A stretch of 64,000 nt of DNA from Acanthopleura granulata. Lineage: Eukaryota > Mollusca > Polyplacophora > Chitonida > Chitonidae. Location of the stretch: positions 14,336,014 through 14,400,013 of the forward strand of contig JABBOT010000013.1 in NCBI GenBank assembly GCA_016165875.1. The letters run 5' to 3'. Position 1 is the stretch's first letter. The number at the start of each line of letters is the position of its first letter. This document shows positions 52,440 to 62,515 of this stretch, piece after piece. Under the pieces are notes generated by a model that made no database searches, was not told the origin of the DNA, and worked only from the letters and a program-made list of their open reading frames with translations. A program made the position numbers and the translations under genes.

Positions 52440-53584
52440 AATAAGTTTCCACCTTCATAGCGATAATTCCCCTGTAATTTTAAGGTATCGTGTTTGGTAT
52501 GACTTTGTCTTGCAATTCACCACTGAATGCCTCGAACTCCATGAACAACTGAATACAAATTCTTTTGAGCTCCACAGGGATGAAAACATGAGAGATACGT
52601 CTTTCTTAAACACGACACTAAGCAGAAAAACCATCAAAGTCGCCTCAGTAATATAGTCACCAGCCGATGAACGAATGGATTCCAGCGCTTCATAAAGGTG
52701 CTCGGTAGAATTCCTAAAAGGTTTTTTTTTCAGGAATGTCAGCTTAATTTTTTTGTAATAATGAGCTTTAAGATTGTCTTTTTATGACATTTCATTCCAT
52801 ATCCAGCTAATGTATGTCATGAAGGGTTGTTGCGTCTGATAATGTAGCATGTACCAATACTATGGTTACCAAACGATATTGCATCAATTTCTTGCCGGTA
52901 ATGTTGCAACGACCGACACTATAGTAAAAACCACGGATAATGTTACAGGTTTTCCAACCGATACTGCAGTACGTTTTTACTGATCATGTAGTAATGTACA
53001 GGAAAGTTTTAAACACTATCGGTCGCTTTTACAAAAGCATTGGTTGCTGTAAATGTATCGGTCGAAAAGTTATCACTTACTACTCCTGATATTCACCACG
53101 TCATCGGTCGCAACAATGGTGCATGAAAGGTCTGTGTGCCGTGTACCTGGTATAAAAGTAGCGGTTTTAATATCCCCTCTACAATAAAACGGTAACAGAG
53201 ATACTTTTATACCTCTTCTTTCCATACAGTGTGGTACATGTGTTTTGTATTGTGTAAATGTGGAGAGCTCATTGTTAAAATTGTTATCTATATACACACT
53301 GGTTTTGACGCACCAGTTTGTACACACCTGCATCTCTCCGTCACCAGTGGAATCTGTTGATTACTTCTACTGCCAGGTAATTACCTATATATAATTAAAA
53401 TTATATATATTTACATTGTGGTGATAATTTCATTAATAGGACTGACATTTGGGAATTTCACGTAGTTTTGCTGGTTGATGGCCCAGTCTGTGATTTGGAT
53501 ACTTTGTTTAGTATCTAACTTGTTGCAACTAAGTTTACTGCCTTTTTACCTAGTTCTACCTGAGCAATCGTGCAAGAAGGGTAT
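52440..53584. other. no gene recognised; degenerate ACCGATACT-type repeat
   Basis: From about 52850 to 53060 words such as CCGACACTATAGTAAAAACC and its near-reverse-complement, ACTATCGGTCGC, recur, suggesting a decayed inverted or tandem repeat. The open frame at 52432-52656 has no splice support. Confidence 0.3.
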
Positions 53585-53760
53585 AAGTTTCTACTATATG
53601 TGTTTAAGCATTTACATGAACAGTTAGAATATAAACTTAAATGAGGTAAATTGACAAGGACCGCACTTCACCGGTCACGTGTGACCATTTGCCAACTATC
53701 ACACTGTCGTCTCTGCTCTGGTTTTGCCCTCCATGCCGTGCCCCTTCTGTATTGTATCCC
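53585..53760 (+). repeat. repeat family C, long copy
   Basis: GGTATAAGTTTCTACTATAT, GCATTTACATGAACAGTTAG, AGGTAAATTGACAAGGACCG, CTTCACCGGTCACGTGTGAC-CATTTGCC, CACACTGTCGTCTCTGCTCT and GGTTTTGCCCTCCATGCCGT. Confidence 0.6.
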
Positions 53761-53937
53761 GGCATTAAGCGGTCTCTTGCAGGTGGACTGAACATCTCCG
53801 AGGCATGGTCCCTTTGCGTCATTTTCATGTTATTGTTCGCTAAATGTGATTACAATCCATTCTGAATAATTCCAGATCAGTGAACTCTGATATATTGCAA
53901 TTCACTTTGCTGCATTTTTTTTAGCTAATTATGCTTA

Positions 53938-54282
53938 TGTCACCCATCCCTGGCTGAGATACGGATATTCAGCGTGGGATCAAGGGGTGGTGGAATGAAT
54001 GTACTCAACACCTGTAAATAGGATTACATTACTTTAATCCGGAGGCTCGAAATCGGCGTTATTACAGAAAGAGAAGCACACCGCCGAACGGGTGCTCAAT
54101 TCATCAGATAAACCAACAAACTATTCATACATTTATGGTAATGTTTACCCATTGGAGAAAAATGCTGGAATGCGTAACAACACTTTCTATTATTTCATCA
54201 CAGTTAAACTTGCATCATATCTCTTGACTACACTTGACAACAATAAGACAGATTATCCTTTTCGGTATTTTACGGTAATACA
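53938..54282 (-). repeat. 3' LTR of Ty3/gypsy copy 1
   Basis: 345 bp, TGTCACCC...GGTAATACA on the plus strand. Counting by eye it differs from the other LTR at about 25 positions plus one 16-18-bp indel, so the insertion is not recent. The adjacent internal sequence (AAGAGCCGAAG on the minus strand) is only a weak polypurine tract. Confidence 0.88.
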
Positions 54283-55462
54283 GCTTCGGCTCTTGTATGT
54301 GACTCAGGCGTACACAAATCAGCATGAGATATCTTTATGAATAAAACTTCTCTGACAATAACTGTTTCTGTCAATTCTTAACTGCCTTAGAACCTTATAT
54401 TCCGTACTACTTGGAAGCACAGATTATCAGAAATACATATACTGAGCATTACTGCATTACCGTGTACTTGCACATGGGCCTAACACAAATGGGCATAAAA
54501 GTTATCTAACATTACTAATTGAACAGTTCCAACATTGCACTTAACTGAAAACTTCAAAACAATCTGCTGTTAGTCCTTCCATTAATATTCATAATTCTCC
54601 AAAGTGTGTGGACCGGCGTTCCCTCACTAAGGATGAACTACACATAGAACTTGTGACATCACGTAGTGGTTTAGATATGTGGAGTTAATTTAAGGCTAGT
54701 TATAGGACTAATGCAGCAAAATTATCTCTACGACATTGGTGTTTATCCCCAAAAAACCTACCATCAGTTACATTTCTTTCCTTTTCATGCAACTATATAC
54801 TTCACATCTGTTACGTCATAGAACAGCAGAAGACTGTGCGCGTCAGTCCCGCTCTCCCACATACAACGAAGGCTGTTCACATCATCATTGTTTACTGTAA
54901 AAAATCTACTTATTTCTGACTGAGAAACAGTCCAATTATTACACGGAGTTGTTCCTTGAACATTTGCAACCATGATCATAACATAATATGGTATTTACGT
55001 ACCTGTAAATAGGATTACATTACTTTAATCCGAAGCCTCGAAATCCGCGTTATTACAGAAAAAGAAGTACACCGCCAAACGGGGCTGTTAGCAAAACTAA
55101 GTTTAGTGAAAATAACCCGAAAGCGGACTAAACCTGTATAATAGAGTATGCCCTTATAAGCAAACGATCACAATTGTTCACAATTGTAACTATTATTATA
55201 TGCACTATTACCAGGTAACTATACACTATAGAACATTACCATAAATCCATGAAATGAATAACATTTCTGCAATTATTTCTCTCGAATAAATAAAAAAGTC
55301 GGGGGAGGGAAGGCATTCTCAACCATTAGCGTAAATATCAGGACTTGTATAACGTCACATTCTCAACGGGCACAAAAATGTCGTCCCGACATTACAAGAC
55401 ACAAACTCTAGAGCATCATGAAATAAGGAGAATATCTGTTACACTGTCTAATTTCTGTTACT
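54283..55462 (-). other. non-coding 3' region of the retroelement, with a partial LTR fragment
   Basis: At 55003-55090 a block matching the LTR interior (CTGTAAATAGGATTACATTA through CACCGCCAAACGGGG) is present without LTR ends, so it is a fragment, perhaps of an older nested insertion. A minus-strand frame at 54785-54979 has no recognised features. Confidence 0.55.
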
Positions 55463-56140
55463 TTACATGGGCCACGTATATCCTCCCAGCGGGTACCTCA
55501 TCACTGGATGTGACAGCCAAAGTGGCATAGGACTGGCATGATGTGGATAAGAAGGCAACTGTCTGTAGACTTGGTGAGGTGCTACAGGAACATATGACGG
55601 ATTGCCCTGGTCAGAATAAGTGAAATGAAGAGGTGGTCTTCTTTCGCGCGATGGTTTCTTCTCTGGCTCTGGCTCCAGCTCCGGCTCGGGCTCAGGCTCC
55701 GCTATAGGACTAGCTTGTCCTGTTCGAGGGACAAACACTTCTGCATTTGGTGTGAGTTCATCAGGTTTCTGTTCCTGGTGACGCGGAGGGATCGACATGT
55801 ACCATTCATCTTCCCTATTTTCGTCTGGCGAATCAGGTAGACCTTTTGGGGGAGTGGGTGGTGTTCGGCGCTTGGTCTGTTTGGGAATTTCCTTAACAAG
55901 GCGAAATCGCTCCAAGGAGTCGCATGGTAACAGCATATTCCTATGCAAGGTTCGAATCCTGCCTCCACCACTTTCAGGTTTAACCTCACACACCCGTCCA
56001 TCAGTTCCCTTGTGTTCTATCACCACATGTATGAATATCCTCCCAATGTTCCTTGAGTTTGAACGGGCCTCCACGTTCGGACAGGTTCCGTATGAGGGCG
56101 CGATCTCCCTGTTTGAGTATGGATGCCCTTGCTCTCTTGT
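55463..56140 (-). pseudogene. integrase C-terminal region, Ty3/gypsy copy 1
   Basis: The frame carries a beta-rich stretch (RVCEVKPESGGGRIRTLHRN) typical of the domain after the integrase core. A Pro/Glu-rich tail (AEPEPEPELEPEPEKKPSRE) follows, and then the end of pol. It is out of frame with the integrase core upstream, with the break near 56140. Confidence 0.75.
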
Positions 56141-56141
56141 C

Positions 56142-56783
56142 TTATCGTGCCTTGGATCTAACCGATGCTTGATTTCCTCTATTCTGCACTACTCGGTACG
56201 CCTCTGTCATGCGCTCCCGCCACTCATCGGAATATTCAGTGTGACCAGCCGCACCATTGATGCCGTTCAGTCCGAAAGCCAAGTCCACTGGCAAACGGGG
56301 TGATCGTCCGAAGAGCAGAAAGAAACCCGAAAATCCAGTAACATCAGGTTTTGTGCAATTATAGGCATGGATCACTTTGTTTAGGAGGCGCTTCCAGTCC
56401 CTTTTTGCATTAGCGCCGCCAATCCGCAACATCCCTAATAGCGTCTGGTTGAATCGTTCTAACTGTCCGTTGCCTTGAGGATGGTAGGGTGTAGTGCGAG
56501 AATGGATCACTTGCCTGAATCGCTCGAGCTCCTTAAACAGACTGTTTTCAAATTCAGTTCCCTGGTCGTAATGTATCTTTCCTGGCAACCCGAACCTCAA
56601 AATAAAGTCATTAAATATCTTCTCTGCTACTGTCTTAGCCGATTTACTTCTGGTAGCATAGGCCTGGGCGAACCGCGTAAAATGATCCATGATCACAAGG
56701 ATATCTTCATGCCCTCCACTGCACTTCTCCAAGTGAACAAAATCAATTGAGATGAGCTCAAATGGAACATGGCTGACTATGGA
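56142..56783 (-). pseudogene. integrase catalytic core, Ty3/gypsy copy 1
   Basis: The DDE triad is preserved: Asp in ELISIDFVHLEK, Asp in HYDQGTEFEN, and Glu in GNGQLERFNQTLL. The core itself is intact but cut from its N-terminal domain by a TAG at 56786-56784, where copy 2 has TAC (Tyr). Integrase would join element DNA to the host chromosome. Confidence 0.85.
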
Positions 56784-57095
56784 CTACATGGCCGCTATCG
56801 GTAAAGGATTTGGCACTTTACTTTTGATGTAGGGACACCTTTTAGTTATGTAGGGGTGTATATCGTTCTTCATGCCTGGCCAATAAAATCTCTGTCTGAC
56901 TAGATCTTCTACTCTCTCAACACACAAACGGCCCATGTTTTCATGAAGGTCTTTAAAGATTTTGCCATGGTAGCATTGGGGAAGCACAAGTTGTTTTCGA
57001 ACATTCCCATTTAGTAGCGCAGTCCGCCGTTTCAGCAGTCCGTCACTGTCGATAAGCAATTTCTTTCATTCGTGGACGAGACCCCTAGCTCTACC
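56784..57095 (-). pseudogene. integrase zinc-binding N-terminal domain, Ty3/gypsy copy 1
   Basis: Matches the H2C2 domain: LHENMGRLCVERVEDLVRQR, FYWPGMKNDIHPYITKRCPY. The second His of the zinc site is Arg here (GR for GH in copy 2) and the second Cys is missing in both copies (CPYIK, CPYVK). A TAG ends the frame. Confidence 0.8.
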
Positions 57096-57780
57096 TTAGA
57101 CTGACCGTGTAGGTGTTGTTTTACATTTCACTTTAGCTTGAAAAACAGGTCCAATGACAGGGTCATTTTCCTGGAAATTCCTGATCTGTTTTACTGGGAT
57201 GCGTTCTCCATGGCCACCACTGAATGGGCTCAACATCTCAAAGTCATGGTCACCTTCTGTGATGGAAGAGACGTAGGTTACCCCCTCGGGCTGGCGATGT
57301 GCACCGCTCATAATAGCAGCAACAGCATGCTGTGAACACTCTTCGGTCCAGTCCTCTATCATCTTTTCAATCGGAAGAGGCATTCTAGACAGTGAATCTG
57401 CATCATCATTAGCTCTACCAGGCCTGTACTTTATTTTAAAATTAAAGTTCGCTAATTGCGATACCCAACGATGACGAGTTGCATCTAGACGAGTTGTCGT
57501 CAGAACGTATGTGAGGGGGTTGTTGTCTGTGTATACTGTAAACTCTTCAGCATACACGAGGTGGTCTCGGAATCTATCTGCTATTGCCCATTTTAAGACG
57601 AGAAACTCCAGTTTCCCAGAATGCAGATGGTAGTTCTTCTCTGCGGGTGACAGGGTACGAGATCCATATGCAATGACTCTCATTACGCCTTCATCATCTT
57701 TCCGGTTCAGCATTCCTCCCAAGCCTTCTGCTGAGCCTCTGTGTGCAGAACATATGGTTTAGAGTAATCCGGGTAAGAAA
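57096..57780 (-). pseudogene. RNase H and tether region, Ty3/gypsy copy 1
   Basis: RNase H motifs SRTLSPAEKNYHLHSGKLEF, FTVYTDNNPLTYVL (catalytic Asp), LDATRHRWVSQLANF and KYRPGRANDDADSLSR are readable in one frame. The first catalytic segment upstream (YVLHTDSSAEGFEA in copy 2) is frame-damaged here. RNase H removes the RNA strand during reverse transcription. Confidence 0.83.
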
Positions 57781-58551
57781 TGACTCCTGATGTGGCTAAA
57801 GTATCCAATAAACTGTTCAAAGCCTTTTGATGTTGATTAGTCCAAGTTACCCTGTGTTGTGATGGACTCTGACCCCTACTTTGTCCCTTCCTTTACCTAG
57901 AAGTGGTCTCCTTTGGGAACTCGAGAAGATCATACAGAATTTTAGCCTTCCTGGAGAAGTCGACAATGTATCGTCTGAAGTAGCCTAAGAGCCCAAGTAA
58001 TTTCCGCACACCGCCGACTGTTTCTGGTGCTTTTTTCTCAAAACAAGGACAGCCCCTTCGTGGTTAGGGTCAATTCTGTATCCTTCACTTGACACAATTT
58101 CACACCTGCGCCGATGAGTTTGTCTAAATCACGTTCTACATCCTGAAGATGTTCTGCAAAAGACCTGCTATAGGCCAGGACATCATTAATGTAAGGAACA
58201 CAGAGCTCATCCCTAATGTCCGCCAAACACTCATCCATGTATCGTTGAAAGACGACGGACGTATTTGTTAAGCCGAAGGAAATTCTTCATCACTGATAAA
58301 GCCCGAAAGGTGAGATGAAAACTGTTAATGGTTTACTTGATTCCGCCACAAACCCCTGATGATATGCTTTCCCCTGATCAAGGACGCTGAACCAGCTATT
58401 CTCACCCAAACTTTCCAGAACATCTTGGATTCGAGGCAGCGGTTGTGTCTCGCGAAGTGTTTTGCGGTTTACCTCACGGTAATCAATGCAGAGTCGGATA
58501 CTGACATCTTTTTTTCCTTACACAAACTTTTGGGGAGGAGTAGTTAGAAGT
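57781..58551 (-). pseudogene. reverse transcriptase palm/thumb, Ty3/gypsy copy 1
   Basis: Readable pieces: LDQGKAYHQGFVAESS (first catalytic Asp), PFGLYQ followed by two stops (TGATGA), FGLTNTSVVFQRYMDECL, CVPYINDVLAYS, then a deletion/frameshift after GAGVKL, then SSEGYRIDPNHEGAVLVLRK and VGGVRKLLGLLGYFRR. The second catalytic box is YIND where active enzymes have Y(I/L)DD (AAT for GAT). The same lesions occur in copy 2. Confidence 0.85.
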
Positions 58552-59316
58552 TTACTTCTCGATCCACCCCTGTCGCATTAGGTCGAACAAGTACTCTTTC
58601 ACTTCCTTGTTCAAGGGTTTTGGAATCCAAATATAAATTTTCTGCACTGGTGTATTATCGGTCAATTTAATGTCCATTGTCATCTTAGGCACGCAACCAA
58701 TGTCTGAGTCATCTCTTGAGAATGCTGCACATTTCCGCCTCAACATGTGTCTCATGGCAGATTGCTGTGTTGAAGTCAATACCTTCTCGTCGAGACACAC
58801 GGGAGGGTCCCATAAGCTGTCCACTGCACATACATTTGCTACTTTCACGGTACGTCCTGGTTGATTACTTTCACTTAGATCAGATAGTCGTCTCTGTAGT
58901 GGGAAAGCAGCATGAACAGGTTGCAAATTACCAAAGACCGTCCTTCGCGGTAATTCGACGTCATGTTGACTGCTGTTTGCTACCACAACTTCAACTCGAT
59001 GGCTTGAATCCGATGGCAATTCCAGTAATGTCTCTGACACACTTGCTCCCTCTGGCCATGCTGCTTCTAAGTCAGGTCCAAAAGCAGCTAACTTCCCCTC
59101 CACGTCTTTGTCATACCGTACCAAGCAACGTACTTTCACACAGGATTTCTTCGGAATTTTTAACCTCCTCCGCCCAGTCCAGATAACACCAAAATCCTGC
59201 TTGTCCGCATCATGGAGAAATGATTCTAGAGCATTCACTTTCCTAGTAGGGAGGTCAGGAAACGCTGTGTGAACTTCTGGTAGGTAGAATGCCAATCTCT
59301 TCTTCTGCCTTAACAT
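58552..59316 (-). pseudogene. pol segment between protease and RT fingers, Ty3/gypsy copy 1
   Basis: An open frame of 254 codons covers the linker after protease and the start of RT (CAAFSRDDSDIGCVPKMTMD, IKLTDNTPVQK, PLNKEVKEYLFDLMRQGWIE). This is the longest uninterrupted frame in the element. An inverted copy of part of it lies at 60280-60666. Confidence 0.82.
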
Positions 59317-59700
59317 GTTCCAGAATGATGTTATAGCCTCTAAGTGGCCTCTTCATCTGTTTGTCATCCATCACCAGAAATGGAACCAACATTACCAATT
59401 CGTCCTCACCTGGCAAAGAATACTGTAGATCAACCCATTCAATGAACTCCAGCTCGGTTCCATTTACAGCCCTTCGATCAATCTTCTCTCCGGTCAACTC
59501 CCACATCAGCCTGACAACTTTTACACTATTCCTTTCTAACCAGTGTGTTGGAAGCAGGCTAACCTGAGAACCCGTGTCCCACAGAGCGCTTACATCAACT
59601 CCATCCAAAAGGCATTTGACCATACATTCTTCTCCAATCAATTCTGATAACTTCCTTTCTTGATTTGGTAACAATGGTTTCCTCTGGTATCCATCACTTG
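59255..59700 (-). pseudogene. retropepsin-type aspartic protease, Ty3/gypsy copy 1
   Basis: Active-site motif ALWDTGSQVSLLP and the later RPLRGYNIILEHV (the conserved Gly-Tyr-Asn after the flap region) identify the protease. The frame overlaps the next pol segment by about 60 bp in a different phase, a shift of frame. Confidence 0.83.
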
Positions 59701-60008
59701 AAATCCTACAAGTTGAGTGTTGCTGGGACTTGAAATAACCAGTTGCAGCTAGTCCCTCTGATGCAACTGGCCCGCGCTTTCCTGCTCTCTCTGATCAGAC
59801 TGTGGACGTCTCAGTTTCCTCTTTCTACATCAGACAAGAAAATGTTCTGGGCTGCCACAGTAGAAACAATGATTGCAGCTTCTGCCCGTTCCATTTTCCC
59901 TACATTGTTGACACCCCCAATCTCCATCTCGATTTCCTTTAGGTGTCTTTGCCGTTCGTGTAGAAAGTCATTGGTAATCCCTGTCTGAAGGGCCAGAAGA
60001 AAATTATC
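59700..60008 (-). pseudogene. gag nucleocapsid region with a stop inside the zinc knuckle
   Basis: On the minus strand CQQCRENGTGRSCNHC precedes CFYCGSPEHFLV, then TGA, then C. The spacing fits a CCHC zinc knuckle (C-x2-C-x4-H-x4-C) with the TGA at the fourth residue of the last spacer. The knuckle binds genomic RNA in active elements. Confidence 0.7.
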
Positions 60009-60279
60009 CTAGATATGTTCTGGACTATACCGGACAGCATTTTCAGCAGCTTCTGAAGCAAGCATCACCTTTTGCCTCATGTCGAGCGCCCTAATCAGAA
60101 ATGCCATCCCTTTTTCCTTCGCTCGATGAGTCAGACGGCACATCCCTTGATGCATTTCGTTCACAGTTTTCTGTTCATAAGGAGACAACAATATGATCTT
60201 CAGCTCCTGCAAAGTCAGCTTCTCTTCTCCCAGGCAGGATTGTGTAAGACTTTCTACATAACTCCTTAAATTCAAACCA
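60009..60279 (-). pseudogene. gag C-terminal half, Ty3/gypsy copy 1
   Basis: GLNLRSYVESLTQSCLGEEK, LTLQELKIILLSPYEQK and FLIRALDMRQKVMLAS match the layout of Ty3/gypsy capsid proteins. It is separated from its N-terminal half by the inverted pol fragment. Confidence 0.78.
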
Positions 60280-60666
60280 GCAGGATTTTGGTGTTATCTG
60301 AACTGGGCGGAGGAGATTAAAAATTCCGAAGAAATCCTGTGTGAAAGTACGTTGCTTGGTACGGTATGACAAAGACGTGGAGGGGAAGTTAGCTGCTTTT
60401 GGACCTGACTTAGAAGCAGCATGGATAGAGGGAGCAAGTGTGTCAGAGACATTACTGGAATTGCCGTCAGATTCAAGCCATCGAGTTGAAGTTGTGGTAG
60501 CAAACAGCAGTCAGCATGACGTCGAAGTAACGAGAAGGACGGTCTTTGGTAATTTGCAACCTGTTCATGCTGCTTTCCCACTACAGACACGACTATCTGA
60601 TCTAAGTGAAAGTAATCAACCAGGACGTACCATGAATGTGGCAAATGTATGTGCAGAGGACAGCTT
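60280..60666 (+). repeat. inverted fragment of pol inserted in gag
   Basis: About 387 bp in plus orientation match the minus-strand pol segment at about 58815-59205. The translations agree closely (KVRCLVRYDKDVEGKLAAFG, ETLLELPSDSSHRVEVVV), with a few differences such as AAWIEG for AAWPEG. The flanking gag sequences would be contiguous without it. The minus-strand ORF at 60294-60935 is a chimera of true gag and antisense pol. Confidence 0.88.
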
Positions 60667-60945
60667 AGAGAATCCTTGTTGAATATCTGCATCAATCTGT
60701 CTGATAAGACTGTTATATGACAGTTTGTATTTTTCTCCAGGTTCACCAATCTGTGCAGAGATCTTAAAATCCTTCCTCCATGTGTGGAGCCCAGGTGGCG
60801 TACAGGATTACTAAAATTTGTTGCTTGATCCAGTGAGCAAAGTTCCCATTCCAATAGATCAAACAATTTGCGATACACATATTCACCTTCATTGCTTGGC
60901 AGGTAGGAGTACTCTAACATCTCTTGATCTATCACGTCGGAGTCA
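60667..60945 (-). pseudogene. gag N-terminal half, Ty3/gypsy copy 1
   Basis: In the gag frame the minus strand reads WRKDFKISAQIGEPGEKYKL, SYNSLIRQIDADIQQGFS, typical of the gag start of this retroelement group. It lies just inside the 5' LTR and primer-binding site, and another frame here opens as MIDQEMLEYSYLPSNEGEYV. It is truncated at 60667 by the inverted pol piece. Confidence 0.72.
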
Positions 60946-60951
60946 CCAAAT
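60930..60951 (-). other. putative primer-binding site
   Basis: Immediately inside the 5' LTR the minus strand reads AATTTGGTGACTCCGACGTG. The TGGTGAC...CGACGTGA pattern is like primer-binding sites of animal gypsy elements. I do not assign the tRNA. Confidence 0.5.
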
Positions 60952-61312
60952 TGTCACCCACAGCTGGATGAGATATGGATATTCAGCGTGGAATCAAGGG
61001 TTGGTGGAATTAAGGGTTGGTGGAATGAATGTACTCAACACCTGTAAATACGATAACATTACTTTCATCCGAAGCCCCGAAATCGGCGTTATTACAGAAA
61101 AAGAAGCACACCGCCGAACGGGTGCTCAATTCATCAGATAAACCAACAAACTATTAACACATTTATGGTAATGTTTACCCATTGGAGAACAATGCTGGAA
61201 TGGATAACAACACTTTCTATTACCTCGTCACAGTTAAACTTGTATCATATCTCTTGACTACACTTGACAACAATAAGACAGATTATCTTTTTCGGTATTT
61301 TACGGTAATACA
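60952..61312 (-). repeat. 5' LTR of Ty3/gypsy copy 1
   Basis: 361 bp, same ends as the 3' LTR. A 16-18-bp tandem duplication (AAGGGTTGGTGGAATT) at about 60998-61030 accounts for the length difference. Confidence 0.88.
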
Positions 61313-61317
61313 CCTTA

Positions 61318-61980
61318 GTTACTTTTCTTATTACACAATCTACTGTATAACGTCTTACAACCTCGCAGCTCCTGTTCGTACCGTAAGCCCACCTGACATC
61401 ACCAGGAATATTTAAAAGTTTCGTTTCATTATAATTCATGAAATGTGTCTCTTGTAGGAAGAGAACGTCAATGCTATTGTCAAACACAAAATTCTTGACC
61501 TCAGCCTGCTCGTTGAGATCATGTAAACCACTAACGTTTAAAGTACCAAACCGAATTGTATCAGTGACAGAGATTATAAACAAAACAAGTGGGAAGACCC
61601 GTTGTACCCATTGTTCTACTCACATGAGAACCATAATGCTCGAGTTCTTTGAACTCAGTTCCTGTTTAACCGGCTTCGACCCCGACAGGATGTGGACTTT
61701 TTCTTTCTGTACTCCACCAGCATCATCGAACAGCCTTAAGACGGTGACGGAGACATCTGGTCAAACACATATCCTCAAGGATGGAGTCCTCTCTCGTGAC
61801 AATACCAGGCGTGTCATCACCCATACCGGCCATGCTTACACCATCTTCGTCCGGCTTAGCTCTTTTCTGATTAACACGTTCAGAGGAGTGAACATTGTGT
61901 ACCTCAACCTGTATTTCCACTACATTTTCCTTATCCGTTAATGGCATCGAACTCTCAGAGGCAGCTGGTTCAACAAGCAC
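61318..61980 (-). pseudogene. LINE (non-LTR retrotransposon) fragment: endonuclease start and possible ORF1 end
   Basis: The frame at 61583-61320 reads IRFGTLNVSGLHDLNEQAEV, IDVLFLQETHF, matching the N-terminus of the apurinic/apyrimidinic-type endonuclease of L1/Tx1-like LINEs (Asn in LNV, Glu in QETH). It stops before the rest of the domain. Upstream on the same strand, 61980-61723 encodes an acidic/basic stretch that may be the end of ORF1; this part is uncertain. It sits between the two Ty3/gypsy copies. Confidence 0.65.
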
Positions 61981-61984
61981 TCTT

Positions 61985-62490
61985 CTCTGGATCTATCTTT
62001 CCTGGAAACCCGAACCTCAAAATAAAGTCATTAAATATCTTCTCTGCTACTGTCTTAGCCGATTTACTTCTGGTAGCATAGACCTGGGCGAACCGCGTAA
62101 AATGATCCCTGATCACAAGGATATATTCATGCCCCCCACTGCACTTCTCCAAGTGAACAAAATCAATTGAGATGAGCTCAAATGGAACATGGATGACTAT
62201 GGAGTACATGGCCGCTTTCGGTAAAGGATTTGGCACTTTAATTTTGACGTAGGGACACCTTTTAATTATGTAATGGTGTATACCGCCCTTCATGAATGGC
62301 CAATAAAATCTCTGTCTGACTAGATCTTCTACTCTCTCAACACCCAAATGGCCCATGTCTTCATGAAGTTCTTTAAAGATTTTGTCATGGTAGCATTGGG
62401 GAAGCACAAGTTGATTTCGAACATTCCCTTTTAGTAGCACAGTCCGCCGTTTCAGCATTCCGTCACTGTCGATAAGCAATTTCTTCCATT
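61985..62490 (-). pseudogene. integrase N-terminal and partial core, Ty3/gypsy copy 2
   Basis: One open frame covers the zinc domain (LHEDMGHLGVERVEDLVRQR, with the His that copy 1 lost) and the first catalytic Asp (ELISIDFVHLEKCSGGHEYI). It is cut after LRFGFPGKI, before the second Asp. Tyr (TAC) is present where copy 1 has TAG. Confidence 0.82.
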
Positions 62491-62515
62491 CGTGGACGAG
62501 ATTCCTAGCTCTACC

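Larger units (their letters stand above)
53938..61312 (-). mobile_element. Ty3/gypsy LTR retrotransposon, copy 1 (dead, both LTRs present)
   Basis: A 7.4-kb element in reverse orientation. Direct LTRs at 53938-54282 and 60952-61312 begin TGT and end ACA on the plus strand. Between them, on the minus strand, are gag, zinc knuckle, aspartic protease, RT, RNase H, and integrase, in Ty3/gypsy order. The 5 bp outside the LTRs are GCTTA and CCTTA, a possible target duplication with one mismatch. Just inside the 5' LTR the minus strand reads TTTGGTGACTCCGACGTGAT, a likely primer-binding site. Every gene is broken. A 387-bp pol piece is inserted backwards in gag. No env-like frame is seen. Confidence 0.9.

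Noticed and set aside
54785..54979. 64-codon minus-strand ORF near the 3' LTR, considered as env-like
   Set aside because: No signal peptide, membrane span or cysteine pattern; no reason to call it env.
55797..56303. 168-codon plus-strand ORF
   Set aside because: Antisense shadow of the integrase region.
58716..59186. 156-codon plus-strand ORF
   Set aside because: Antisense shadow of the pol frame on the minus strand.
60294..60935. 213-codon minus-strand ORF
   Set aside because: A chimera: the first part overlaps gag in a partly different frame, the second is antisense to an inverted pol fragment.
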